A DNA stretch of 64,000 bases, from the NCBI GenBank assembly GCA_036245805.1, contig BTRK01000004.1, positions 48,424,690 to 48,488,689 of the forward strand. Direction: 5' to 3'. Positions 10,751-28,537 of this stretch are shown here, piece after piece. Origin of the DNA: Pristionchus mayeri (lineage: Eukaryota > Nematoda > Chromadorea > Rhabditida > Neodiplogasteridae). The notes under the pieces are model-generated. The model saw only the letters and a program-made list of their open reading frames with translations, did no database searches and was not told where the DNA came from. Every line of letters starts with the position of its first letter. Positions within the stretch are counted from its first letter, which is position 1. A program made the position numbers and the translations under genes.

Positions 10751-11425
10751 GATGATTACCCTTTCGATCGACATAGTTACATGTGCCGTGACCTGAATCA
10801 GGCAATCTTTGTGCACCTTAAATAGATCCAATACCAATGTACGCCCATTATTCGAAATTGTAAGCCTTTTTCATGTTGTATCTCTTTCTTCTACGATTGT
10901 TGAATCGAAGACCGCAAGCTTTCTGCCGTGGATTTCATACCCTAACTCAAAGCTCAGAATGATAGGGTTCTCATAGATTCCAATTGTTTCCAATAACATT
11001 TAGATGATCCCATGTCTTGTTACCTGTTAGAGAAAAATTAGTTATTCCATTTTGGTTTATTCTCCAACGCAGTCGATTTACTGGTTAGGTGATCCCGCAA
11101 TCACCTACCCTGGTCTCTGCAGTGAAAATAGTATAGGTGAAATAGTATAGGTAATTACCTTTTAGCTGCGCACTTGTTGTTTCGTTGATTCTATTCAGGC
11201 ATTGATATAACAATCTCGTAATCCGTTTTTGGTGACAGATCGGTAGTATCAGGAGTACTGTATTCGTTGCTGTCCGTGATATTCATTTTGGAGCAAAATA
11301 AAGCTTTTCCCATAGTAATTGTTAACATACATATTCGTTTCAATCGACTCTGCAGTATCTCCAATTATTTAGCTTAATTGCGATATTTTATAATTCACAG
11401 AGTACGGTTGTCTCTGCTTGGGTAC
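10751..11425. other. Spacer between TIM17 and RNase Z
   Basis: No ORF or RNA gene seen. It holds the TIM17 3' UTR region and an AATAAA-like signal near 11298. An acceptor-like attcacag just before 11401 could be the trans-splice site for the next gene. Confidence 0.4.
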
Positions 11426-14400
11426 ATGCAACAGAGTGCGAAACTGCTGGGCGAGGCAGCTGCACTTCGATTACTCCAAGCACCGCACCTAAAATTGTGG
11501 TGTACTCCAACCACGGTATCAGTGAAGCGTTTGTACGCAACTAAGGAATTTAAAGGTAAATGGAGATAGGGGACTTATTCTGCAATAAACATATCACGCC
11601 TTTCACGAGAGAATCGAGCTAGAATCTCAATTTTTGGGAATGGAAGGAAAATCGTGAAATCTGTTCTGGCCGGTTTTGGGCACCTTGAGTCATGCCTGAC
11701 CGTCCCCCAAAGACATATTTTGCATAACTCATTTTGAAGCTCGCAGCACCGGGTCGGTGATCGGCACCTCCTCCTTTCGCTTCGATTATCTCGATTCCCG
11801 TCTAACAGAATCGAAATTTGTTCTCTGGGTGACCCCCACTAATTTTTCGAGCTCTATCGATCTGTACAAACCGTTTCTCCTGAATGTCAATTCTAATCAT
11901 GCTACAATCATTGCCAAATTTTTCAAAAATGTAGGCAAAGGAGCAACTCAAATTTTCACAGTGCATGCAGCGCATCAAGAGCTCTAGAATGAATGGCTTG
12001 CGCCGAAAATACGATCTCATTGGTGTGACTTATGCCCATTTCAGTTTTCCTTATCATTTGAACTTTATTTTCAACGTAATAATTAACCCGCACACCGCTC
12101 ACATCTGAGAGCGCGGCCAAGAATGATCGCTTTCACTTAATTATTACGTTGAAAATAAAGTTCAAATGATAAGGAAAACTAAAATGGGCATAAGTCACAC
12201 CAATGAGATCGTATTTTCGGCGCAAGCCATTCATTCTAGAGCTCTTGATGCGCTGCATGCACTGTGAAAATTTGAGTTGCTCCTTTGCCTACATTTTTGA
12301 AAAATTTGGCAATGATTGTAGCATGATTAGAATTGACATTCAGGAGAAACGGTTTGGACAGATCGATAGAGCTCGAAAAATTAGTGGGGGTCACTCAGAG
12401 AACAAATTTCGATTCTGTTAGACGGGAATCGAGATAATCGAAGCGAAAGGAGGAGGTGCCGATCACCGACCCGGTGCTGCGAGCTTCAAAATGAGTTATG
12501 CAAAATACGACTTTGGGGGAGGGTCAGGCATGCCTCAAGGTGCCCAAAACCGGTCAGAACAGATTTCACGATTTTCCTTCTATTCCCTCTCTCAGCTCGA
12601 ATCTCTCGTGAGAGGCGTGATATGTTACTTTTCAGAAGCTGCAGCAGAGTCTCAAGTAGACAGAGAGATTGAAGATATTAGAGGGAGAGTCAAAGGCTAC
12701 ACGAAACAACTGAGGAAACACGTCACCAGTTCGTACAAGTATGCAAATTTGTACCATTAACCTATAATCAAAAATATTTTGGCGGTCAAACACTTCGGTA
12801 CAATATTTTGAACCATGATGGGCACCGTGTATGAGAAATTTAAGGGAATAAGATTATCTCATGGGGGCATTAAACGAGGACATTATTTTCTGAATTACTG
12901 CATACTTTGAATCACTAGTCTGGAAGATTTGAACAACTTCTAAAATTTTGAAAATTTCGCCCAATTAGATCATCCTCCGTAGGGAAGGCATTAGAGTAGG
13001 ATTGAAGACATTTTTATGATGATCGCTCATGGGACTACTTTGACGCCAACAAGTTCTAAAAAATTAAATTGTCTGACATTGAGGTGCCTGTCAATACATG
13101 GTTTTGAAATGTTAGATGGTTGACGAAGGATAGGGAAGAGTTTCGTAATGCTTTGGAAAGGATCAGGATTGTGCAATGCTGATTTCTATTGTGAACTATC
13201 ACCCCTCCCTCCCTCTTTTCTCTCTCTTCTCAATACTATCCCAACTATTCTCATTTCCCTTTCGATCTCCTCCGATCTCCTGTCTCACAAGCGTCCAATA
13301 ACACATACATTGGACAAACGGCCACTCCTTCCGCTCACGAGGCTCTCCCCTCGGGACTCTCTCTTTCTTGTGCGACATGATTCGGAAAATCCACCCCCCA
13401 CCCCTTTTTTTTCTCCCCTTCTCCCTAATTCTTGAACAATCTGAACTTGATTAAACGCCCTTGTGGTGTACGATAAATAGAATGATTGTTTTGAAAGTAA
13501 GCTATCATTGCAGGTTTCGCGAGCTGCAAACCTCTATATCGACTCTCAATTTATCGATGTCTGACGCCCAACAACGGAAAAATGTAGGTGGTACGCACCG
13601 CTTCAAGCTAGTCTAGCCTTTACTTCAAATTGTTATGTTATAGAGCATTAGGAATTTTTCGAGTGCTTTTAAGATGAGTGATAAGATATCTCGATCAAAT
13701 AAACTTGAATTAAAGTTGCTGAACACCCTTGAAATTATTTGAATTTGCGCGTGCGCCTGATCACGTCCGCTCTCTTGTTTTTGCATACTCCCTCACTTCT
13801 TTTGCTGTGATCAGGCACGCGCGGAAATTCTAATAATATCATGGGTGTTGGACAACTTTAAGGCTTTTAGAACTAGGACATTTCGAACATTTTATTTTCA
13901 AGTTTAATTTATTGCTATATTATTTTCTTTATTAGATAATTCTGCGCTATTTATAGCATAAATATTTTGATATATAAATTACGGAAATCCAATTTCCAAT
14001 AACGTGAAATAACTTACAAGGCGCGCTCACGAAAATTGCGCTCAATGTCCTTTTACGAATTGTTTTGTTCGATTTGTCTTATCAGCGTAACATGAACTGT
14101 GTTGTGATTTAAGGCTGCTGCTGCAAACGAGAACTCATTGGCTAACAGTCCCGGTCATGTCAGCATCGAGGTACGATATATAAACTCGCAAATTAATATT
14201 TGCAAAAGGGATAATGCATTAATCGTTTGGAGAGGGATAATTCATTAATCGTGCATACATTGTCTTACACTATCACGTTTGTTTGATGCTGGACTAAAAT
14301 ATGGTGAGAATATATATCATGACAGGTGCTCTCGAACGGAACGACTCAAATGGCTCCGTGCGTCGCTATTCGAACACCCCTAAAAACCTACCTCTTCAAC

Positions 14401-17400
14401 GCGCCAGAGGGAACCACTAGGTAACATAGTGAATAACATTCAATATGATCGCTTATAAATATCTTGTGTTTACTGTACGTCTATCTCAGATTCCTTCCTG
14501 CTCTCAGACTCAAGCCCAACAACATCTTTGATGTTTTTATTACGAGAGGTGAGCAATTCGAAACATTCGTATTGTGACCATGTTACAATTCAGTACTTGG
14601 TTCCTTCTTATTTTCTTAATTTTTTTATGTATTAGATTACCTTCAGGTGAGGGATATCGCATATCACATGAAATCTGAACCTGGCACTTGCCGTTGGCTT
14701 GTCATATATAATGCTGATTTTACACATACGATTTTGTGAAGGAACAGCCCTAGAGAAGAAAAGAGTGTTTGGGTGTGTTGTTTGTTGTATTCCTCTCCCC
14801 CTAGAAATTTTAGTGTGCATGACTGCTGTTGTTGGCCCTCCCCGGCCCATGAATTTACTGGTTGTGTTGCGGTGATTTTAAAATGTTGTTCCGTTTTGAA
14901 CTAACTACATATTTTTCAAATATTAACATGACTTAGTGTTTGTTCTCGTGTCTGTATAGATATAAGGTTGATTGATCCTAAAGTCTTGCTTTTTATGTCT
15001 TTGTGCACATACTTTGAACATCATAATTCGCATGCCTCAAACCTCAATTACCCACAAACATAATGTTTAGGGGCATGCTTGAACTTCACTCGCACATATT
15101 TCAATCAGATATATCTTGCGCAAACAGTAATGATTAACTGAATTTCATACGATGGACACGGTTTTGCTTTTTTTATTTCTCATGATATTTGTAGGCAAAA
15201 TTCGTGAAACCAATTCATACGGTCGTTTTCAATATCATTCAATATTTTCCCTCGAAGACCAACCGCACATACTTATAAATTTCAACTGAGCAGTGGATTA
15301 TGGGCTTTTCTCTTCACTGGCCTTGCTAGTTTTATTTTGTGAAATATCCTGATTGGTTTCAATGAAAACATGCCATATGATTATGCACAATTGAAAATCA
15401 TATGATGACAGCTAGTAGGTTGAATATATCTAAATCTTTTATTTCAGCCGTGTGGGAGAACATTTCCGGAATTTCATCTATTTTGCTGGCAAAGGTAATA
15501 CCAACGCCTCTCTAATAACATTTTTTTAACATTGGTCACGTTTGGGCATATTTAATAATTATTCAGATGGAAGGCAGTCAGCTTCCTACTCGTCTGCATG
15601 GCGCATCTAACATCAAGAGTTTCCTCGAATGCATCCGCCCGTTCCAGGACTCCGATTTCGGCTCCGTCAAATATCCCTCATTGGTGAATGGCCTTTACTA
15701 AAAATATGCATACGGTGTTAGTTGATACTCACATTCAGATAATTTTAGTCAGTATTGTTTTGCACGGGTCTGGGATTTTACGTTATCAATCCGTAAAATT
15801 ATTTTTTACGGAATCCGTAAATTTTTTTGTGTGTTTTTCAATATGTGGAACATAAAAAAAGTGTGACATATTGCTTCCTTACTATTTTTTCAAGAAAATC
15901 GTGTTATGCATCCTTGCTGAGATTTTGTGTACACCTATGACCTTAGAAAACTTGAAGAGAAACTCATTTTCGAAACTATTTATGATTGATTTTCCTTGTT
16001 TCTACGTACCCGTACATTCATGCTCATAGCATTGTAGAGTAATATTTGGGCAATCAGGAATTTTTCTGATTTTGAAAAAAACCGTACATTTACGTTTTTA
16101 CGGATCCGTAAAATCAATAAGTTTACGCCCAACCCTGGTTTTGTAGAAGCAGCGCGACCCCGACGATCCCATCCAGTATCCTAGCACGGTAGGGCCTTGT
16201 AATATATTCCTCTACGGATCCATAGTTTTCTTTATGGGTTTTTGACAGTTTTCAATATTTGACACGAATTGTAATATACTTAGGTGATTGCAGGTCGAGG
16301 AGTGCACCCTGGCGACGCATAACTCATACGAAGACGCTGGCTTGAAGATCCATTACATCCCTCTGCTGCCGGATCAGAACACGCCCAACAATACGACTAG
16401 GAGGGTAGGCAGTGAAGTATTATTTTATCATTAAAGCGATCTTTTTATTTTGAGGATCCTGCAAATCAGTGTCATGAGATTATTTCATAAATTAATAGGA
16501 TAATATATTTGTTTAAATCGCTAGCGAGAATTACCCAAACATGCGGGTTCAATTGCTTGCAATCAATGCAGTTGTATTTGTAGAGCACTACAGACGTCGC
16601 ATACTTCATTGAGATGAAGAAATCACCAAGAAAGATTGATCCTGTAAAGCTGATGGAGATGGGGGTAAGCGAGAAGTGATGTTTCGTAAAAAAGGATTTA
16701 TATGTGCTACTTCAATATGTCTTTGATTTTTGTAATTATCCTTGCTTTTTTAGGTGCCTAAGGGCCCCCTCATCGGAAAGCTTAAATCCGGTGAATCGAT
16801 TACACTGCCGAACGGAACTGAAGTGAAGCCGGAAGACGTGGTGAGGTTTTTATTTTTTTTTCGTAAAACATTTGTATTTCCTGTGCTGAAGCATTTGTGA
16901 ATTTTGTACCGATTCAAAAGCGATATAACTATCTGTCGTGCAGTTCACCGACGATAGCGACGACGCATCCGAGAAGAAGCGCCTTCTGATTGTGGATGCA
17001 GCTGATGAGGGATACGCTCGCTCCCTCTCCGAGAGCACCATCATCAGGGTATCGTACTTCTGCACTCTATGAATGCTTATAATACAACGTATTGAGTACG
17101 TCGAACGTTTCAAACACGAATTTCCCTAATTGTAGTCGTTCTCTGGGCCGGATGCCTCTGAGCGCATCGATTTTGTCGTCCATCTCACCCCGGAGAAAGT
17201 TCTCAAGACCCCAGAATACGAACGATGGGCACGGGAGCTGGGCTCGCAGTGCAAGTATGCTTGTTGATTCTTTGTTGCCTAATTCTCTATCCTTGCTCTA
17301 ACTACGATGTACCTACTGCAGACACATCGTGACGAATGGCTCGGGGCCAGTCGTTCCACACATCGATTCCATGTACAAAAATGCCAGGTAAACAGGCTGA

Positions 17401-20201
17401 CGGGAAATGTAAAAAAATATAAGTGAATAGATTGCTACACGAGCTGCAACCAGCGCTGTTCGATGAGCTACGACCACGCGGATGGAGAGGCATCATCAGC
17501 CAGGAGGCGGACCTCGGAGTGGAGGAGGACCTGTGGCTGCGAGCAGCACCTCTTCAGCGATGGCACATGCGAAAATTAAAGGTGAGCCGACCGACTCATT
17601 TTGCATGGCTATGGAGGAAGAGACTTTCTCGCAATCTTGATAGGATTCTGTGATAGCGGATCACGTTTAGCGTGAAGAGCCGATCGTTCTCGATCTGAAG
17701 GAGGTTGAAACAACCGGAGAGCGAGTGGGACAAGAGTGGAGGAATGCAGCCTCAGAAGAAATGTTGGCTGCCAAAGAAGGTGGGGCATTATTTGGAAGTG
17801 TTGATACATTAGCTGTCAAATATATGGATATTATTTGAAGTTTATCTTGTCTTATAGCTGCTTCCGCTCTGGGCGCTTCCGCGACGTCAGACTCGTCTTT
17901 CCCCCGTGTCACATTCCTCGGTACATCCTCGGCCACACCCAGCAAGTACAGAAACGTTAGTTTTGGTTTTATTCGCTGGCTTGAATTAAATATCCTTCCG
18001 CTGTGCAGGTGTCCGGATATCTGCTCGAGACTTCGTCTTCCTCTGCATTTCTTGTCGACGTGGGAGAATCGTCGTATGGGCAGTTGCGAGTGCTTCTCGA
18101 TGATGACGTCTGTGAGGAGGTATGTCGAGTTGAACCACCCAACTATGTTGTATTGATCATACACCTAGTCATATTTTTACAAAATATTGTATTGGGGAAA
18201 CTTGGGAATTTTATTTGTAGAACTTATTTGTAAACTTGTAGAATTTTGTAGAAATTATATTTGTAGGAAAGGTTGTAGAACTTTATTATTTTGAGCTGAT
18301 GGTGAATCTGCATGCAGTCTTCATCACTCACGCCCATCAGGATCATATGAACGGATTGTACACTGTGATTGAGAAGAGGAGAGATGCATTTATGAAGAAA
18401 GGTGTGATATGCAACATTCGACAGTTGACTCTCCAACTTGTGCTGAATACTTCTCAATTACATGAATTATTCATGATGAATATATATCTCACAAATTGGC
18501 CCTACAGCTTGCATTCTTTGCAGGCCTTGCATACATTCCTCTCGTGCTCGTGTGCAACAAGAACGTGATCAAGCCATTGCGGTCGTACACGCACTGCTTC
18601 GAAGATCTGGAAAGATATGTCAAGGTGAGGTTTACGATACATTTTCACGAATTTTTTCGGCGTAACGTCTGGGAATATATTTATTGGACATTTTTTCTTG
18701 CAGAATTTGATGATAATTATTTACTCGTTCAGGTGGTCGATTTGGCAACATCATTGCAAGTTGCTTCGCACAATGCCCATTGGAGCCCATCCTCGCCTAA
18801 GAGAACACGAATCGACAATGTGATCACGGTTTTATAGTGGTGCCGACAATGAAATTGAATGATATTCGTATCATTCTTTTTTTTGTTCTTACTCAGGTCG
18901 AAATTATCTTTTTTTTAAATATTTGGATTAATATTTATATATTTCCTTGAAAGCTCTTACAGTTACATTTTTATAATTTCCAGTGGGTACCTGCACCGAC
19001 GACAATGGAAATTGTGCCTAAGATTCCAAGCGGATTCTACGACAAGGAGAAGTGGGGACTGGAAGGAGTCAAGGCTGTCCAAGTACGCTGGAAATGTAGA
19101 TACATAAGTTATATGGAAGCCTTTTAGGTGCACCACACGCGAATGGCCAACGCCTTTGTGTTCTCAACAACCGACGAGAAGAAGGTATATGAAATAGCAA
19201 TTTGCAGTTTACATTACACTTGGTATAGTGACAACATGAGAGAAAATATCTATTAACGTTGATAATATTTTGTTTTGTTTTAAGATTGTCTTCTCTGGCG
19301 ATACTAAACCGTGCGAGTTGTTAGTCGAGCACGGAATGGACGCCGATCTGCTCATTCACGAGGCAACTTTCGAGGATGGGCAGGAGGTAAAGAACGTATT
19401 AAATACATTATGCATATCCAAATAAACATACACAAGAAGAATACATTTTCAAAGGAAAAAGATTTGAAATTCTAAAGAAAGTTCTTGTTTGCAGCATGAA
19501 GCTTTCCGCAAGAAGCACTCGACGATGGGACAAGCAGTTGAGATCGCCGAGAAGATGCGAGCTAAGCACTGCATCCTCTCCCACTTCTCCGCTAGATATC
19601 CTAAGGTATGCTCGCAATGAATCTTATAACCAATGGTATTTATCTGATCAGTGATCTAATTCAAATTGAACCACCACTTCCTGACATCTCACAAGGCACA
19701 TCAGGGTTGTCAGATTACAAAGATGAGGGCGGAAGTTTTCGATGATGGAAGACCTATTCATTGCAGGTGCCCCCTCTTCCAGCGTATCTCGATGAGAAGA
19801 AGATCGGAGTAGCAATGGATGGCCTGCGAGTGGGCTTCGATCGACTAAGCCTTGTTCCTCTCATGACTCCCATATATAGGTAAGTGAACACGGAGATCAA
19901 CAGAAGGGTCGAACGAGATGGTACGAACAATTTAATTTTGCGGAATTATTTTATTTTCTGGAGTAAGTGAAAATACAATGTATTAACCCTTCCATGTGAT
20001 ATATATTAGCGACTTCCAGCTCGGAGAGACAGATGAACTTACAATTTTTATATAAGTAATCATCATTTATTTTTCAGGCACGTTTATTCTGAGGAGCTTT
20101 TCGTTTGCGAGGTGAAGAAGTTCCAAAAGGACCTCAAGAAGGCTGACAAAACGACGACTAATGAGAATGAGAACGATAAAATAAAATCAGTCAGAGCTTG
20201 A
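11426..20201 (+). CDS. hoe-1: Ribonuclease Z, long form (ELAC2/HOE-1 type)
   Basis: tRNA 3'-end endonuclease of the nucleus and mitochondria. I find 28 exons (first 11426-11555, 12636-12738, 13514-13583, 14114-14170; last 20078-20201), total 2658 nt, 885 residues, with matching phases. The 4-exon leader encodes a basic, Arg/Leu-rich presequence ([25 protein letters not shown]), consistent with mitochondrial import. An internal Met at 13557 (MSDAQQRKN) could start a nuclear form. The amino half is a degenerate metallo-beta-lactamase domain ([14 protein letters not shown]). The carboxyl half is catalytic: [31 protein letters not shown] (HxHxDH zinc motif), [19 protein letters not shown] and HFSARYPK. 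The least certain exon is 18733-18819, which has a weak GTGATC donor. Miro begins 340 bp downstream. Confidence 0.93.
11588..12626. repeat. Large palindromic element in RNase Z intron 1
   Basis: Arms 11588-12088 and 12138-12626 are inverted copies of about 490-500 bp that differ by only a few percent, ending AACATATCACGCC / GGCGTGATATGTT around a spacer of about 50 bp. Each arm has the same 72-codon chance ORF. The right end lies only 9 bp before the exon 2 acceptor. No transposase is present. High arm identity implies a recent insertion. Confidence 0.88.
13710..13861. mobile_element. TTAA-flanked short MITE, copy A (RNase Z intron 3)
   Basis: Element 13714-13857 (144 bp) is flanked on both sides by TTAA and has inverted ends AGTTGCTGAACACCC / AGTTGTCCAACACCC. 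The centre is a hairpin around cgtgcgcctgatcacg / tgatcaggcacgcg. TTAA duplication is typical of piggyBac- and Kolobok-type mobilisation. It shares terminal sequence and the inner ttttgcatactc with 36611-36827. Confidence 0.65.
15763..16138. repeat. Degenerate MITE-like inverted repeat (RNase Z intron 8)
   Basis: Left end CACGGGTCTGGGATTTTACG and right end (reverse strand) CAGGGTTGGGCGTAAAC, both followed by ATCCGTAAAA-type motifs, bracket an AT-rich interior. A gttttg flank is present on both sides, next to the acceptor of exon 9. The ends are diverged, so this is an old copy; hAT-like by terminus only. Confidence 0.45.
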
Positions 20202-20541
20202 TAGTTGAGATTTTCACATAGATTTTTCTTGATAAAATTTCGAGTGATATGTTATGCTCCAGGACTTGTTATTATTTTACGCTTAATATATTGTACGTGT
20301 AGGTTATGTTTGATTTGAAGAGCTCAAAGCTCGAAAAAAAATTGTTTGAAATTATTGTTAGTTCGTTGTGCTGTTTGTCGAAGTTGAGAATAAAACTATT
20401 GAAATTGCGTTTGTTTCTAAATCGGCAAGAACGTTCTTTTATCGTTGAATATATCTTCGAGAGTTGTGTGTTCTCCATTTTAAATTGATGTCTGAGCACA
20501 CAGTGAGCTGACAATAGACAGGAAAGAGCTACCTTTCAGGA

Positions 20542-24951
<4,410 letters not shown>

Positions 24952-25765
24952 ATCGAGTATTAGAAACTTTCCCGTTGACAGCCAATAGCGTGTAATGTAA
25001 CATGAGTAATTCGATTCTCTCTCACTTCATCCATAATGACTCAAACGATGGCCTCGTACTTTCACTGGTAGATTACGAGAAAATGCAGTTTTTTCCACAG
25101 CGTCCTCACCACCCCTTGCACAGATTGTGTATCATTAACGTATCCTTGCGTATAATCAACCTTATCGGCCTTTGTTCGCAATAATAGATGTTTCGTTCAA
25201 CTCACTATCCATTGTAGGGGCCCCAAATTAGCTCAGATCTCATGGGTATCAGAAACGTTTCTAGAAGTTCGTTTTCTCGCTCTTAGTCACTGTTCACTTT
25301 CCTATTGTCTGATTGACAAGATAGTGCTCATATTAAGGAGTGGAGCGGACCGTGAGGGAAACTAGCATTCGCTCAAAATATATTGTCTAGTCTCTGTTCT
25401 TCAGAATAATTGCTCATTTCTTTTCCCTGACCAACATAGTAACCATACAATGCAGTCTCGTATTTTCGTTACTCATGTTTCCTCATCATGACCTTTTGTG
25501 ACCCTTTGAATTTTTATTATTGCGTCGTCTTTGAGATTTTGATACATCTTGAAGCTATCATGCTCACTCGCATTGTAATGATTGGTTAGTGTCCCTCTCT
25601 ACTCTCGTTGAAAATACGAACTTTGTAGTGATTATTGATGGAGTATAAATAAATAATGCAAAATATTGTAATGTTAATGAGCCGAAGAACTCTGGTTGTT
25701 CGAATGTCAATAAGGATATCTTCATCGAGTTTACAACCTGGAAAAAAACAATTTATTCTAGTGCG
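24952..25765. other. Spacer between Miro and TRM10
   Basis: No gene or repeat recognised. It holds the Miro 3' end and a short AT-rich stretch with tataaataaataa near 25645, before the next start codon. Confidence 0.4.
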
Positions 25766-28362
25766 ATGACAGAGCCCAGTGAGATCGATCAGGAAAGTAT
25801 TGTTGGTAAGGGAATTTGATTTAGGCTTTCTAAAATTCTAACAATTCAGCTAATAAAGAAGAAACTGAAAATAGTAATGACCTCGCGGATACTGTACATG
25901 GAGAAGGTGAGGGATTAAGTGGAGATGAAGTAAATGGAGAGGGAAAGGAGAAACTATCGAAGAAGGAATTAAAACGAAGGGCGAATATGCCAAAGTGAGT
26001 TTTTGATGTTAGAAATTTGAAATGTAAATATTTTCAGGTTTATCGAGTACCGCAAGAAGAAGCGAGCTGAGGAAAAGCAAAAGAAGAAAGATAAAAGAGC
26101 TGCAATCAAAGTAAATATAGTGGCATTTTCGGAAGATCTATTATTGTGTATAGGAAAACTGCATTAAATATCTTCAGGCGTCGGGACAGGGTGAATCGCT
26201 GCGAAAGCTTAAGCCGAAGAAGATGGCAGATAGCGGATGCAAGGTACTTCTACCGAGATCGGGAGAATTGTATTAGTGTGCCATACAAGCCAGTAAGTGT
26301 ATTAATGAACTGGCTGGAAATTGCTCACAGCCACTGACCGATATATTTCCCTTACTCTATTTCTAAATTTCTATTCGAGATGCGACTCGTGATTGACATG
26401 GCCTTCGACGATCTGATGGTGGAGAAGGACAGGAGAAGGTTGGCGACGAATATTTGGTCATTCTCGTACTAATTACTACATGTCGGAAAAACCAAGAAAT
26501 ATTGAAACGTAATGTTGTTGCATTCTAAATTATCATTGCGACTTCCGGTGCTTGAATGGATGACTCGCTGAAAAAGTTTCATTACAGATGCATCGCACAA
26601 CTGACCTTTTGCTACTCGGTGAACAGGAAAGCCGAGCAGCCGACTCAGTATCACATTGTCGGATTCGGAGGACCAAGCAGAGCCGTGAGTTGAAAATTAT
26701 CGACTAACGTTTTTTTGAAGTTGATTCAACATATTTCTATTCCATTTGCACAATCTGATGACTCGTTAACAGATCTATGACTCCAACGACACGTACGTCA
26801 ACTGGGACGTCAATTTGCATAGGGAGCCGCTGGAGGAAGTAATCCCTAGGGAAGACGTCGTCTATCTCACTGCAGATTCGGAGAACGTCAGTCATCATTG
26901 TTCTACCATGTCTGATCGCATCCTTTAGCCATGCTGTTTTAGAAATGTTCGCATTGTGATATGAGTGGACGTTCTGCAGGTTCTCACTGATCTGGATGAC
27001 AGCAAGGCTTACGTCATCGGAGGACTCGTAGATCACAATGCTCATAAGGTGAGGAGGGTGCGAGCAGCTGAAAGATGAATCCTTGCTTCATCAGACATAA
27101 ATCGGTGTTTAAGGGCGTATGTTTCAAGAAGGCGGAAGAGAAGGGATGGGCGCATGCTCGACTTCCCATCGACGAGTTTGTGAAGATGCAGAGCAGAAGG
27201 GTGGGAATACTTAAAAAAAACTAATGCACTTTTATACACTAACTACCTTTTAGGCAAAAGTTTTGAAATCCGAAGGCGCTATATTGCCAACGTCGATGTG
27301 TTATTTATTACAGGTGCTTACTGTAAATCACGTCTTTGAAATCATGGTCATGTACTGGCAGACGAAAGACTGGGAGAAGGCATTCTTTACTGTTATCCCG
27401 CAGAGGAAGGGAGCTAGCAAGAAGGAGGTAGCCTGTCTACACTGTCAATACGGGGAACTTTAATAGACCGCTCCAAGAGCAAGAATTAGTTAATGTTCTA
27501 TAGATCTGCGTGGCTTTCCGATAGAAAGAACTTTCTTCTAGTCTAATTTAGACACAAGGGAAAAGGTGAATTGGGCACATCCCTCTGTTATGCGAATCTA
27601 TATATATATATATATATTTATGCTATTTCGTTCGAAATAACGTGTGAGAAAACTGTAATAGAACAAGAAATTAATGACGATTAAATGACGGATGAATAAC
27701 GGGACAATGGGGTCAGGGTGGGGGGATCTACGCAGGGGAACTGGTCTGATTCTCGGAATTTACTAAAAGCCTTGCCGCTCTTGGGCCTTGCCGCTATCTG
27801 ATATCCTTGTTTCAGGAAGCACCCATTGAAGAAAAAGTTGATTCTGTTGCGAAGATGGAGAAGGAAGAGGATATAGTTCAGGTACTGGGAACGTATTTAG
27901 AAAATATTATGTGGTTTGTAAGGTTGCATAATTAATTTACCCTTCCGGTCCCTGAGCGCTATGGCATGCATTATTACGCATGCTCGACTTCATAAGGCCC
28001 AGTGATTCTTGCAATCGCCCATAGGTTAGATAACTACTGCCAACTTAGGGAGAAAGTCGAGCCAAAGTGTGAAGGTTGCGTACATTTCGGAAGAGAGTGG
28101 TTTGTAGAGATCATAGAAGTGGGGCACTCCATTTCAAGATCGGGGACGGTGGGAGCGGTTATTGACGCAGAACTTGGAGAGTGTTTTTTCCGGAAACGGG
28201 GGGAGGGTTCTTTCTCACAGATATCCCGCGCGGTAACTTTTCCTACAATAACATGCGGAATGAACGGTTGATCAATGCTATTTACATTTTCAGGATTCTC
28301 ATTCCGGGAATATGGTGAATACTACTGGAGAGAACGTGGTGAAAGTTGAGGAAATCTCTTGA
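25766..28362 (+). CDS. trm10: TRM10-family tRNA (guanine-N1) methyltransferase, position 9
   Basis: SPOUT-fold enzyme methylating purine 9 of tRNAs (nuclear/cytosolic TRMT10A type). Twelve exons, 25766-25805, 25850-25994, 26038-26110, 26178-26243, 26380-26438, 26588-26684, 26773-26886, 26980-27048, 27114-27200, 27314-27427, 27816-27881 and 28294-28362, give 332 residues. An acidic N-terminus leads to a Lys/Arg-rich helix (FIEYRKKKRAEEKQKKKDKR), then the catalytic domain: MRLVIDMAFDDLM, VVYLTADSENVLTDLDD, AYVIGGLVDHNAHKG (AdoMet knot), ARLPIDEFVKM and VLTVNHVFEIMVMYW...FFTVIPQRKG. No mitochondrial leader is seen, arguing for TRMT10A rather than TRMT10C. The terminal exon lies beyond a 412-bp intron and is less certain. 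A (ta)n microsatellite at about 27599-27617 lies in intron 10. Confidence 0.93.
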
Positions 28363-28537
28363 GAATTTATTTCTCTGAAAGAAACTTTGTTTTGTTGAGT
28401 TGTTTGTTATGAAAAGATCCGATAAATCTCTGATTTTCCATATTCAATTTGTGATCACAAATTTGCGTACGCCGTGAACATAATTTATCGTCTTGCTCAC
28501 TCTCTCACTCAAACATTTCACTCTCTCTCGTTTGGTG

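Noticed and set aside
11802..12421. Two identical 72-codon ORFs on opposite strands
   Set aside because: They are mirror copies within the arms of the RNase Z intron palindrome and have no independent support.
28002..28271. Open frame in the last TRM10 intron
   Set aside because: The exons on either side already join in phase and the frame has no TRM10 similarity.
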